Assembly: GCA_013365325.1 (NCBI GenBank)
Contig: JABVXV010000185.1
Location: 2,501 to 66,500, forward strand
Direction of reading: 5' to 3'
Origin: Dipetalonema caudispina
Lineage: Eukaryota; Nematoda; Chromadorea; Rhabditida; Onchocercidae
Length of the DNA: 64,000 bases
Position 1 is the stretch's first letter; the number at the start of each line of letters is the position of its first letter. Of the stretch, positions 24,369-37,368 are shown piece after piece. A model generated the notes under the pieces. That model saw only the letters and a list, made by a program, of their open reading frames with translations. It was not told the DNA's origin and did no database searches. The translations under genes were made by a program, and so were the position numbers.

Positions 24369-25600
24369 TGATACAATGTATAGATTTGCTATTCAGGACA
24401 AGGAAGGCTGACATCGATGAAGTAAGTAGAGCATGAATAGATCATGACTTTTGATGTTCGTTTAGGAGCAACAACTGTACTTATCTGTAAATATTTCTAA
24501 TGAGTTTTTTGCGTTGAACTTCCAATAATTCTGTTTTCCTTTGAAAATGAAATTTTTAGTTGTTTCAAGGTTTGGCTTTGTTTTCTTTACCTGCCCTACT
24601 CATATTCCCTGTGCTTTCTCGTTTTTACTTCTCCTTTTCTGTTGTGCTGATAACGTGTAGCTGAGATTGAAGTTCTCTTAGCAGAGATAAGGAAAGAGCG
24701 AAGAATTCCCGAAAAAAAAAAAGGATTCTGAGCAGCATCTTCAGCTTGAAATGAATCTTCGCTCCATTTTTCCCTTTTCTTATTTTTGAAATTGTTCATT
24801 ATTATTCATCTCAATGTGTCCTAGCTGTTTCATAGACTGCTGTGTATTACCACGTTCTGATATCAATAAAGCCTAGTTTCATAAGTGTTGTTGTATCATT
24901 CACGTGGAAATTAAATACCACAGATTGCATTCTATCTACGAAATACATTTCTACTCTTTAAGCTCTAACTTTCATTTACATACTCCAAAATACAATCATA
25001 TCTAGTTAGTTCGAAAACATTCATAAGAATTGGGAGAGGGAAGTAGTGAAAGAATGATGGGTAATACTTCAAAATGAGAAATTGGTAAGAATGATGTCCG
25101 AAACAACCGTGGATTTGCGGTTGGATACAAAGGACGAAGATAGAGGATCCTGTGATATACCTTATTTATAATGCCATTTGAAAGTTTCGTCATCGAAGAT
25201 ACATTTCATTTTGTCGGAATTTCCTTTCTGCAAATGTGTGATCATGAATATATCTCGTTTGGAAATACCGTAACTAGATCTTAATACTTGAAAGATCGCT
25301 AATATATATCGTATATCATACAGTTAATATTCATGTATGGTCATTGATGTTAGTTGACTTGCTGTGTAACTGGTATACTGACAATGTCTTCGATTCTTGT
25401 CAACATCTCAATTGATCAGGCTGATTTTTACCTCTTACAATCAGTAATGAATATATTGGTGTAGAATGTCTTTTACTCAACTTATTTTAGTTTTGTGGAG
25501 AATTTACGAGGTAAATGAGGATTTTGTGATGTAGTTCAATAAGATATCTGAAGATTTTTTTACCTTCTGCGATAATCGATGAATTTTGATCTGAGCAAAA
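24369..25600. other. Intergenic region between the ZYG-12-like and Nudix genes
   Basis: This is 1.2 kb of mixed composition. An AATAAA at 24865-24870 could be the poly-A signal of the upstream gene, about 0.7 kb after its stop. Open frames on the minus strand at 24596-24799 and 25002-25193 are low-complexity or unsupported and are not called. Confidence 0.5.
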
Positions 25601-26789
25601 ATGTATGAAATATTAAAACGGTGGTCATCAGCAACAGTGCATCGGATTGTGCTTGATTCACGATTACGTGAACGATTCTGTGAACGTCTCAAGCAACATT
25701 CGATAGATCCAATTCATTCACGTCATTCGGTTCGGCAATTAGCCAGTAAGGAAAGGGATAGTGCCGTGTTGATACCATTGGTATATATCGACAGATCACC
25801 ATCAATAATATTTACCCATCGATCATTACTGTTACCTGGTCATCGTGGTGAGGTGAGCTTTCCAGGTGGACGTATGGAGCAAGGCGAAACTTATGAACAG
25901 GTTATTTGTTTGCTGAATGCTGTTCTTTCATCATTTCTAATACATACTGATCGAGTATCATTAATTATCATATACCATAGTCTCGAAATGTTAATATTTA
26001 TGAAGTAGCATAAGGATATTTTCAGGCAGCATTACGCGAAAGTACGGAAGAGATTGGCCTGTGTTCCCGTCAAGTTGAAATTTGGGGTCGTTTGGAACAT
26101 GTAGCAACACGCAATTCTATGAGTACCATAACACCAATTGTTGGTTTAGTACAAAATACTACTGATTTGAGTACAATTAGAGCAAAATATGACGAAGTTC
26201 AAACTGTTTTCGCTGTACCAATTGACGAGCTTTGCACTAAACATCGTTATACACATTTCAGAAAAGGTTAGCCACAAATTATTTGTTCGAAAAATCATCA
26301 AATTGACTGTATGATACATTGATTCTTTTTTTTTTTTAATATAACTGACTTGGCTATAAAGAGTACTAATCAGATGTTTCAGGAAGCTAATAACTTTTGT
26401 AGTAATTCAGTGCATTATTGATAAGATTCAATTGGGTTACACAAGTTTTGGGTGGATTAATTTATACTTAGTAAAAGAAGGAAGATTAAGATGCCAATAC
26501 GGCTTTATTTGTTACAAGGAAATTACCGTCAATTGATAATTTTTAATAAATTTACCTAATAATTTACCTAATTTTAAGTGTATTAACATTTGGTATCATG
26601 AGTAGCATCATTTGTTACGTTACAGGTGACACGAGGTACAAGTTACCGGTTTTTTTAACTTCACGTCATTATATTCTTTCCACAAACGTAACACCGCAAA
26701 ATGAATACCACATTTGGGGTTTAACTGCCGGAATGCTTCATTTTGCATTGCTCAATTTATTTCCAAAATTTTATCAACCGAAAATCTAA
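25601..26789 (+). CDS. CoA-diphosphatase-type Nudix hydrolase (NUDT7/NUDT8 family)
   Basis: Three exons (25601-25900, 26026-26266, 26626-26789) give 705 nt, 234 aa. The Nudix box is complete across the first splice junction: G90-R-M-E-Q-G-E96, then seven residues, R104-E105-S-T-E108-E109-I-G111-L. The preceding LLPGHRGEVSFPGG stretch is the UPF0035-type signature of coenzyme A diphosphatases, which split CoA and acyl-CoA into 3',5'-ADP and phosphopantetheine and so set organelle CoA levels. Catalytic glutamates are intact. The C-terminus is Q-P-K-I, not a standard peroxisomal PTS1, and the first 30 residues are basic with few acids, so a mitochondrial (NUDT8-like) location is more likely than a peroxisomal one. 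The organelle assignment is inferred. The ATG at 25601 is the first in frame. Confidence 0.88.
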
Positions 26790-29208
26790 ATTGTTGCTTC
26801 AATTCACTTGATAAATTGTCATTCCTGTATAGATTGATTTCCTTAATTGTAACCTTCTAAATTCGATCACGAGTATTTTTTTTCTTGATTGCTCATTATT
26901 TTTCTAATGTAGTAAATTTTGTCTTAAAAATGTTGTTTTTCAATTTTTCATGTTGTGATAATAACAATTCAATCATTAATCATCACAAATTATTTCCGTC
27001 CCTTACCGCATTGTTGAAATTTGACATCCTTCGTATTCGATATGAATTTTTGCAGAAATTGATGTGGTAAGGGACCTTGGTGTTTGCAGATGGTATACGA
27101 GTAGTGTATGTCGTTTTTCTCAAAGAAAATCACCTTAGATAAGCTAGCTAACTTTACAGGGAGCACAAAAATTTTGAAATTGGATAACAGTAATGAAATC
27201 CAAATGTGATAGTAATGTTATCAATAATAACTCGTAGTAGGTTGGCTAGAACGGATGCTTTTTAAGCCATAATCCATGCTTATTACATTGGAATTAATTA
27301 GCACATAAATTAGATGTACTATGATTTAAAAGATGAAAAAGATGCAATTTCCAAGCTATAGTAATGAGCTTTGAAAATATGCATAAATGGAAGCATTTTT
27401 TAAACGATCAGAATAAAGTCAATTAGTCAATCCGATACCGATAAATTTTGATCCATAACGAAAGTATCTTTTCCACTTTTCAGATTTTGTGATATGATTT
27501 AAAACTGGTAAATTAATCTCAATGGATCATAGCTGAGAAAAGATTATTAGTTTAAAATATTGGAAACTTATTTGAATTACTTACGTAATACCGTGGACAA
27601 GTTCAATGAATTATTCCTCTAGGTACAATACAATATATCTCTTGTATAGCATGAAATTATTTTATTATAAGTGTTTTTCCTTCTTTTGAAATTAATTATA
27701 AGATTTGCATTTACTCTGTTTGTTATCGTTAAAATTTACTTCATATGAGGAATTTTTCCAATATAATTTTTTGGAAGCAATTAAGCTAAGAAATATATAT
27801 TGTATGAAAAACTAAGAAGGAAAAGCAAACATAAAGGAAAAGTATGGCACAAATTGACAAATATATGGAAATTATTGGGATAACATTTAGTGCTTAAAAT
27901 GGACTTAATGATAATGCCAATTGACAGAATGTAATCGAACTATCCTCTTTCTAGTAATATTTTATGTTTACTTTTTTAATTTAGTGATTTTTATCAATGG
28001 TATTATTCCGATGATACAACAACAATCATAAATATCATTCATCTACCATTATTGTATTACTTTTATTATCCAAATATGTGCTGCTATTCAATTATCAAAA
28101 AAAAAATATATATATATATATATTGATACACAAATATTAAAAAATTTGTAGAGAGCTGTAATAGTATTTTGTTGAATCATTATATTATAAGATGGTGATA
28201 CATTAGTAATCTATAAGAAGTTAGAATTTAAAAGTAATCATTTTAAAATTCAGGTAAGATATTGTTTCATTCTTATCAGATTCTTAGTAATTGTCATTCC
28301 CTTATTATTTATACTCAACGGCATGTCTAAATTTCAACATTTTGTTGATATTTTAAAAATTTGCTATATTGGATGTGTTTTGTAAAATAAATTTTTCAAA
28401 TTCCATTTTGTAATTCACATCATATCCAAATTCGTTACGTTTTTATCACGAAATCGATTACTAAATGTTGGAAGATTTTGTCGAAAGCTTGAAACGCATA
28501 CCCGGAATGAATTATCAGTTAGCGCTTCTTCATTAGATAAAACGTTGATTAAACAATCTGTTGAAGAATTATCGAATTTTTATTCAAATTAGTGTTTTCT
28601 ATCAAATAATTTGAAAATTGTAAATAGTTACTGAAGCGGAATTGAATTTTTTTTTCTTTCCAGTAACTATTAAACTTTTCCAATTATCTACTTGAAAATA
28701 TACCATTCAAGATATCACTATTTGCTTTTCAATAATCATTTTGATCAATTATTTGTCAACATTAAAATTATCAAATATAATAATTATTATATTAAAATAT
28801 CACAAATGCTTTAATTGCTGAAATCTTGCTTTTTTTTTTGCTGTTTTTTTCTCATCTCATCATATATCAATTTTTAATTTTAATTATAATAATTCATAAT
28901 ACAAGAATGATATTTGTCAACTATTTATAGTAAATTCCTATTAATATTATTTAATAGAAATTATTCTTTCTAATATTATTTAATTGTGATTGGCGCAAAA
29001 AAAAAAAAAAAAACTGCAATATATTACAATAAGGATTGATAAGATAAAAATGCAAATTCCATCAAACTAACAAAATTTATTGTTTGCTCAATTGATTTCA
29101 TATTACACTGTCCCGTTGATCTGTTACTAATAATAGTTCGTTCAATGTAAGAGGAAGTTTGAAAAAATCGAAAAGCAAACCGACCATTATCTAATCCTTT
29201 CATTTTTC

Positions 29209-29212
<4 letters not shown>

Positions 29213-29244
<32 letters not shown>

Positions 29245-29264
29245 TTTTCTCTCTCTCTCTCTAT
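29213..29264. repeat. (TC)n-rich microsatellite
   Basis: This is an alternating CT run with a few interruptions (GTCTTTTT, TATC). A similar run is present at 11128-11163. Confidence 0.85.
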
Positions 29265-29391
29265 CTCATACCTCTTCTATTACTCCAAATGTTGGCTAAA
29301 TTGAAATTGTAAACATTATTTGATTTTGAAAACCATAAAATTTGTCCTTAATGCTTCTTCAGACTAATAGTCTTTTCAAAATTGCACAAGT

Positions 29392-29423
<32 letters not shown>

Positions 29424-29558
29424 ATCATTACATCGTAGCATTTGTAATTAATTTTCACGATTAGCTAATTAATTTCCACGTTGTTTGATACAATGATACA
29501 ATGGTACACCAAAAAGTTTCGATAGAATTATGTTATAGTTTTAACATCATTTCATTTC

Positions 29559-29732
29559 ATTCATTTACTATGAAATTATTGTGATAATTAGTAATAATCA
29601 AATATTATTAAGTATTTGTTTGCTTTATCGAAAATATATTTCCATTCATTTACTATTGTGATAATTAGTAATTATCAAATATTATGAAGTATTTGTTTGC
29701 TTTATCGAAAATATATTTCCATTCATTTACTA
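29559..29732. repeat. Two-copy tandem duplication (85 and 77 bp)
   Basis: Copy 1 spans 29559-29643 and copy 2 spans 29644-29720, followed by the first 12 bp of a third unit. The copies differ by an 8-bp indel near the start and two substitutions (TAATAATC/TAATTATC, ATTATTAAG/ATTATGAAG). This is a recent slippage or unequal-exchange event. Confidence 0.85.
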
Positions 29733-31411
29733 AACAAAATGCTATTGCAACAAATTTTAAACTATTTTTTTTTTCTTTTTTTTCAATGTAACAATATGAA
29801 ACAGTTTATGTGTTATGAAAAATATTGCAATTATGAATCATTGAAATGAATAAATCAACTGATAAATTAATTCAAAAATTTTTTTGTTTTTTTTTTTTTT
29901 TTTTCTTTTTTCCAATTTGAACATACTGTATTAAAAAAATTTTTTCACATAATAGATGTAGGGAAAAAGAAAAATATGGGATGAAATATTAACAAATATC
30001 TTTACATATACAATATTCGATATAATAATTAATTTAATTTAATTAATCAATGCATATAAATAAGAATGATATACACTATTATGATTAATGAAATTTAAAA
30101 ATTTATTTCTTTTTCTTTTTTATCTCTAATAAGAATGTTATTTATTGTAGCATATGAAATATTTTCATCATGAAATTTTCATCATATATATATTTATATA
30201 ATTTTAAAACACATTAATGAACCAATTATTTTTTAATACAAATCAATATTTGGTTTGTTTTAGTTAAAGATATGAAAGAAAAAAATTGAAAAATGTAAAA
30301 ATTTTTCGCATAGTTGAAATTTTCGTTTCATCTTTTTTTCCCGTCTATTTATTTTTATCATTCAATATTCTCTCGCTTTTTTTTTTTTGTTGTTAGACAT
30401 AAATAATAATTGAATTATTGACATTTTTGATTGTGAAAAATATTATTGAAATTGATTGATCAAAAATTAATGGATCAATATTTAGTCAAATAATGGAAAT
30501 TTTTTTTAGCAATTATAATCTTTTCATAATAAATTTCAATTTTTGCTTGAGAAATAAAATTTCACTACATAGTAATATTGAGTGAATAGAATGGTAAAGG
30601 TAATTATTGCTTCATAATTCTTGCATAAATCATATTTTTTGTCATTTTTTTTATATTTTAAATTAATTTTTGGAATCATTTCTAACTTTTAAATAAATAA
30701 ACAAAGAAAAAAAGAAGGAAGAAAGCGAAGAGAAGAAACATTATTTTTTGTACCCATTTATTACTAAATGCTACCAATTTAAAGCAATTGATTCTTGATG
30801 AATTTAAACAATTCTTAATTTTAAATAGACAAATTAATGATCAGCTATGTTATATTATGCATGAAATATATTTATCAATCAATAGTAATTACATTATTTC
30901 ATCAAAATTTTGTACTTTTGAAATTAAATAATATATGCAAAAAAAAAAAAAAAAAAAAAATTTAGAAATAAAACTGAAACGAAATAAAAAAAAGATGCTT
31001 TAAATTACATTTGTTACATAAAGCATTTGTTCATATAATTTAATCATTTTCTTTTTCTTTTTCGTCGATTAATTAGTTCTGTATGGTATGATTAATTAAG
31101 TAATAATTATAATTTAATGATTTCTTTTTTTCTTCATTCTTAAATCTATACTATTTTTATGGAATTGAAAATACAATATTATACTATTCTGCTATCTTCA
31201 AGAATGATAGAATTGCAAAAATTGACAATTACAATGATAACGATATAATTACTATTAGTAATTTTTTGTGTTTGATTTTCAAAAAAAGAAAAATAATAAA
31301 TAAAAAGAAATAGATAAATAAATAAATGGATTAAATAAGTAAATCAATAAATAAATTAATCAAATAAATTTATTTGGAACAATTTTCTTTTTCTTCCTAT
31401 GGTCTTTTTCG

Positions 31412-31443
<32 letters not shown>

Positions 31444-31487
31444 TTTTTTATTTGCTGAAGCAAAAATTATTTATTTGTTTCTTTTGC

Positions 31488-31532
<45 letters not shown>

Positions 31533-31624
31533 ATGTCTTGGAAACCAATAAACGATAGTGAATGCTTTTTTCCGTGACTAACCATTAAAATTGACTTTTC
31601 TTCTAGCTTAAGGTTTATAGGAAT

Positions 31625-32845
31625 ATGAAAAAGTTGGATGAAATTTGCTCTCGACTTCATGAAAAACAAAAACAACAACAACAACAACAACAACAGCAAC
31701 AACAACAACAACAACAGCAACAATTACTACAACAACAGCAACAACAACAACAATTAATTAGTAATATATCAAGAAATAAAACTCCACGAAAAAGACGATT
31801 GAAGGATAATTTATCAATTGATGAAACAACTTTATTTCAGGTAAATTATTTGTTTTTACGAATTTATTTTGTAAATTTTTCTGTACACTATTTTGATCAG
31901 CATATGCTTTATTCATATTTAAATTTAATCAATTAATAAATTTTGCTAATCTATTATTTCATAATTTTATTATTATATGCATGAAGAGAAAAAAAATTTT
32001 TTTAATTTTATTTTTGCTGAATAAGTTTTACAGGAATGGTGTTATTCTGGCATGAAAGAATAAATATTTAGTCTTTTAAAATTTAAAATCAAAAATTTTT
32101 TAATTTTGTCAAATTTATCATTGAATTTATCATTCAATTTGTTCTATTAACAAAATGTCAAAGTTTTTTATTTGTTTGCACTTTGCGTAGGATATCACTT
32201 TTAGCATTTTGATTTCAATGTTATTTTTTTTTTTTTTTTTTTTTTTTTTTGTGCTTTATTTTCTCTTATTTGCATAAGTTGACGGAAGCATCGTTAAAAT
32301 TTCTAGGAGCCACTTAATTCGACCATTTGCTTCACAGATTGTGATCCATCATGGAAATGGATATAATAAAATTGATTCCAACATTTTTCAGTTACCATTT
32401 CGTCATGTAAATTTATTAGTATCACAAGAAAGTACTTCTACTAATGAATTGGTAATTTTTAGCATTAAAAATTTATCAATGGAAGAAATAATTTAAGTTT
32501 CATATCAGTAAAGAAATACATGCTAGCAAAGAAAGTGAAAATTTATGCATACTTTTTTTAGATTTACAAAAAGGATACAGAAAATGAAAATGATTTGACA
32601 GGATTTTCAAAAATTGGAACTAATTTGGAAAATGTAATTAAATATAACAGAACAAATGCTTGGTAATTTTTCATCATTGTAATAGTAGCGAATGAAATGT
32701 AGTGATTTTAATTAATGCATATTTGAATTTTTATTAATAATTTCCATTCATATGCTAATTTACAGCTTATTTACTGGTAATGTTGAAAATCAAGAAATCA
32801 GCATAATTCAGCAACATTTATCCATTCCAAAAGTGAGAAAATCAG

Positions 32846-32886
<41 letters not shown>

Positions 32887-34355
32887 TTTTTTTTAATTTT
32901 TTTGTATTTTAATTTTTTTATTTTTTTTTTTTTTAACAAAATGCAATGAATTCAATTTGTTTCGTTGTGCTTTGTTAAAAAAATTACATTATTCAATTCT
33001 AACATTTTTTCTTCGAGCATATCATTTGTTATAAAATATTTGTTGATAATAACATTTTAATATATACCATATGCATTTCTATACATTTCCGTTAAAACAT
33101 TTAATAAATGTTATCCATTCAATTTATTTTTTGATTAATTAAAAGATGAAAAAAAAAAAAAAAAATTGTCAACAATTTATTTTGGAAATTTTTCCTCATT
33201 CATTTTGCAATTATTTAGATTTTTTTTTTTTTTTTTTTTTTTTTTTCATTCCTAATTTTCAGCTTACACCAATAATATCATCAATTATGGATCCAATTTT
33301 ACCATCAAAAATGACTGTTGCATTTTGCAGTCGACCATTTTGCAAGTTAAAAAAACGTCTCCATTATCATTGCAATTTTTGTGAACAAGGATTTAGCTAT
33401 GTTGATCGTTTTTTGCGACATTTTCAAAAGCATTATGCATCATTTATCAATTCAACAAATTTCAAATTTCTAACAACTGCTAGAATCAATCAAATGATGA
33501 AACATTGCAAATTTCCAAAAGAATTAGCCTCATTTACTCATTCTATACCAACCGAAACAATGATTACATCAACTATTACTGAACAAAGAATGGATAAACC
33601 GTTGAAATTTATTGATTGTACCAATGAAACAAGTACTGCTGTAATTGGGTAAGTTTATTTTATAATTTATTTAAAATTAAATTATAAATGACGGAGGAAA
33701 AAATCAATCATTTTCCTTAATGTATTAATATATGAGTGATCATTTTCTGTATCATTTCTTAAAATAAATATGAATTAAAAGATTTTTTTTTTTTTCCACC
33801 ACATATTAACGTATTTTACAGTTTCTATAAATGAAATTCAATTTTCTTCAGTCTTAATTCTACAAACATTATTTGACATAAATAATAGTAAATTTTACAT
33901 CAATTTTAATTGTATGATATAAGTTTATGTATGCAAAAATTATTAATTTTTTTTTTCTTTTTCATCTATTTCATATTTTTAAAAATGAAAAAAAAAAAAA
34001 TCAAATGATGCTGAAAGAATAGCTGGTATTTTTAAATTTCATTCCCAGTTTTAAATTTCATTTCTAAAATTTTTGATCTTTTTTACTTTCAAATATTTTC
34101 AAAGAATTTCAAAATTATTGTAATTGTATTAATTAAAATGGAATGTTACATCTGTTAAATTACACAATAATATCTTTACAGATCATCAATTAATCATCAT
34201 GTCAGGGAGAATGAACAACGATTATCATATAATTGTACGAAATGTGGCTGTAAAGCAATCGACAAAACAAAAAGATTACTTCATTTGAAATTACATGATA
34301 AAGCTGATAAGTTACAGCTGAAATATATCACACAACGAATTAATAATAATAAATA

Positions 34356-34356
<1 letters not shown>
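31625..34356 (+). CDS. PolyQ C2H2-type zinc-finger protein, probably Castor (CASZ1) family
   Basis: Six exons (31625-31840, 32338-32451, 32562-32662, 32766-32832, 33263-33648, 34182-34356) give 1059 nt, 352 aa. Exon 1 encodes two glutamine runs, about 18 and 8 residues apart from two leucines, followed by a basic TPRKRRLK patch that could be an NLS. Exon 5 carries [16 protein letters not shown] then C-N-F-C...H-F-Q-K-H, a paired Cys/His arrangement like the fingers of Castor transcription factors. Exon 6 has a second finger, [10 protein letters not shown]...HLKLH. Castor proteins are nuclear factors acting in neural and muscle differentiation; that function is only inferred. The start is uncertain: a TTTCTTCTAG acceptor at 31605 precedes the ATG, so this could be the trans-spliced first exon or an internal exon of a longer gene. 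A TAA microsatellite runs directly from the stop codon. Confidence 0.65.

Positions 34357-34444
<88 letters not shown>
34340..34444. repeat. (TAA)n microsatellite overlapping the zinc-finger gene stop
   Basis: This is about 33 TAA units with one TAG. It begins in the last codons of the zinc-finger gene (asparagines, K, stop) and continues into the 3' flank, so slippage here could alter the C-terminal asparagine count. Confidence 0.9.
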
Positions 34445-35587
34445 CATTTATTTTAAATTTTAGACAATTTTACAAATTCTTCCTACTTAATGGGAAGAAA
34501 AATTACAAATGAACGATAATTGTAAGCTATGTTCAAATTTTGCTTAGTGGCTGCTAAAAAGTGTATCATCGTTACATTTTCATAATCTAATCAATTAACC
34601 CAATTAAAATCTTTACCTAGTCAAGCATATATATATATATATACATATTAATGATGGATATCATCGATATATTTGAAAATTTACATTTAAAATATATTGA
34701 TAAAAGAGATGATAATGTGATATGATGAAAATATGAAATAATAATTTGTGTTAAAAAATAACAAAACGAATAAATTATGGAATAATTGATTACTATTAAT
34801 TCGAAAAAAAGAAAAAGGAAGTTATTTGAATTTAAAGCATTCATTTTAGATGAATTATTTTGTTTTGTTTATCTTTCTAAATCTTCTATGAAAATCATAT
34901 GTTTTACGCAAAATTATCATAAATACATTATTCTATCTTTCCTTTTGATATATTTGCTTCTTGTAATTATTTAATCTGAATATTTTATCATTGTAAATAA
35001 TATCCTTATAATTTAATCCATTAACAAAAATTACCCTTTTTTTCTTCCCCCTTCTGATTTTTGTTTTAATTTTTTATTGAACTAACAAAAAACAAAAAAA
35101 AAAAAAAAAAAACAAATGTCGAAATAAACACATTCTTAAATATATTATCGAGCGATCAATTCTGTAAAAAATATTTTAGATAATAATTCTATGACATTTA
35201 TGATTATCGATTAACTGATTGTTTTTATTCATTGATATGATATTGCTTCATTGGCTGTATATTTTGCATGCAACATATAGAAATGTTTAAATTTTTTTGC
35301 ACTAAATTTCGTAATCTATGTAAATAAAATTTAATTACAGTCATAAAATTTGCATTCTTTTTCTTTTTATTCTTCGAAATTATACATGTTGATATGATGT
35401 AGGGTAACGTTAATGCACATACAACAAACATTGATTGGCCAAACCGCAGATGTTTGTCTGATAATGAGCATCGATCTATCATAGACGCATAGGGGTTGAG
35501 GTGATAAGACAGCTAATTAATCATTCGATCATTAACCGCCTCTGGTTAAGCATCCTAATATCATTCAACAACTTTTAAATAACCATT
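34445..35587. other. Intergenic AT-rich spacer
   Basis: This is 1.1 kb between the zinc-finger and LECT2-like genes. It has a TA run near 34628-34642 and a poly-A tract at about 35095-35112. The sequence from about 35380 to 35587 is more complex and probably holds the LECT2-like promoter. Minus-strand frames at 34617-34844 and 35225-35482 are unsupported. Confidence 0.5.
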
Positions 35588-37326
35588 ATGCCTACCTTAT
35601 CACTATTATGCATTTATTCGCTGTCCACTCTTTTCATCAAAGGTTAGATATTTAATTAATAGTTTACACAATTGATGTTTCAATCTTTTTTTTCTTTTTT
35701 TCTTTTTTTTTCTTTTTTTTTTTTGATAATTCAAAAATATACGAATATTCATTTATAGTATGCTTACTACTTTATAGCATAACTAATCAGATTAGATCAT
35801 ATCATTAGCAATCAGAATAAAACTATTATTGCTAATTCATCAATCAATTTGTTTTAAGTTTCAGAAATAATTTTCTAAGCTTTAAATTATCAGGGGAAAA
35901 GTTTACACAAATTTGATCGATCAGAAGTGTGATAATTTGAAAATTTTGAAAAATTTTGTAATCCTACTTATCAATTGGACAATAAAGTGATCAGAATTAG
36001 TTCTTTTGTAAAATTCGACAATCATAATAGTAATAATAATAATAATAAAAATCTTATTGAAGTATAATAATAAATTACTAATATTTTGTATAAATTTCAA
36101 CTAAATCATATAGAAATAAGATGAATTGAAATTTGTTAAAAAATATCCACAATGGAAATGTATTTTTTTTTAGTGCATAGTTTGGGATGTCTGGGAAGGA
36201 TTTGTCAAAGTGATGAAACAAATAAGTTAATTAAATGTGATGGCGAATTTTGTGGTGGTTTTAAAAGCAAAAGGTATGCAATTGTTTAAAAAAAACGCAT
36301 TAAAAAAAAAAAAAAAAAAAAAACTATATGAAATGAAAATTATTTTCATTTCATAAAAATAAATCAATTCATCAGATAGATTATAAATAATTATTAATTA
36401 CTTTATAATGTGAAATTACTTTTATACGATTTTAAAATATATCCAAAAAAGTAAGATTATCTATAACATGAAGATTTTGATTGCGTTTTTGTTTATAAAT
36501 ATTTTTTTCTTTTTCCTTTTATCGAATCAAATGTTACATAGAATAATATATATTTATGTATAAAATATACATACATTTTGGTCAATTTTTTCGGATATTA
36601 ATTCAATGAAAATTTCGATCAATCAAATGTATCAATTTTAATTTCATAAATTTAAAAAGATTAATTGATTTTAGACGTGATGGATTACTACTTGAAGCAG
36701 TTGACGTAAAATGTTCACCGCAAAGTGAAGTTTATGCTCCATTTGATGGTGATCTTTATTTCTGGAAACCATTCGGTAATCATGCTAATTACGAATGTGC
36801 TGATGAAGGTGTACGAATTGAGGGAACGGGTCAATGGCAAGGTAAGTAAATTAACTTTTTCAAAATGAGTAACTTCATGAAATTGCAAGTATTACCATAT
36901 AAATTAGAGTTAAAATTAAATTTGAATTCAATTTTTATAACTTCTTGAATAACGATGTAATTTTGTATTGTTAAAGAAATTAAGCATGATTTATTAAAGA
37001 ATTTAAAATTTATTTTTCCAAACATTAAAAATGAAATTTCAAAACAAACAGTTTAATATTCCATTTAATATCTCATTATCTATCCTATTTATCTTTTTCA
37101 AGACGTAGTAGATTAATAAAAGTGCTATAACGTGCTATAACGTTGGATATTGCTATAAGCTTAGAAATGAATCAATGATCATAACAAAAAGAATTTAATC
37201 CTAATCAAATACTTGATAGTCAAAATCTAATAAAAATATTAAAATCCGACTAAATTAATTAGAGAGTGAGAAAAAAAAAAAACCTCAAACTTAGCATACT
37301 TTCATGATATATTTAAAATTCCAAGG

Positions 37327-37368
<42 letters not shown>

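Larger units (their letters stand above)
26790..31605. other. Long non-coding AT-rich region
   Basis: No gene is seen in these 4.8 kb. The first 700 bp are mixed sequence, with an AATAAA at 27412-27417. From about 27.5 kb the DNA is A/T homopolymer-rich, with a TA run at about 28108-28123, a TC run (29213-29264) and a tandem duplication at 29559-29732. The open frame at 31374-31577 is translated F/K homopolymer and is rejected. Confidence 0.55.

Noticed and set aside
31374..31577. 67-codon plus-strand frame just upstream of the polyQ gene
   Set aside because: It is almost entirely a T tract and an A tract translated as F and K runs.
32306..32340. Earlier acceptor (TTCTAG ending 32306) for exon 2 of the zinc-finger gene
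   Set aside because: The frame it opens meets a stop at TATAA within about 50 nt; the acceptor ending 32337 keeps the frame open and in phase.
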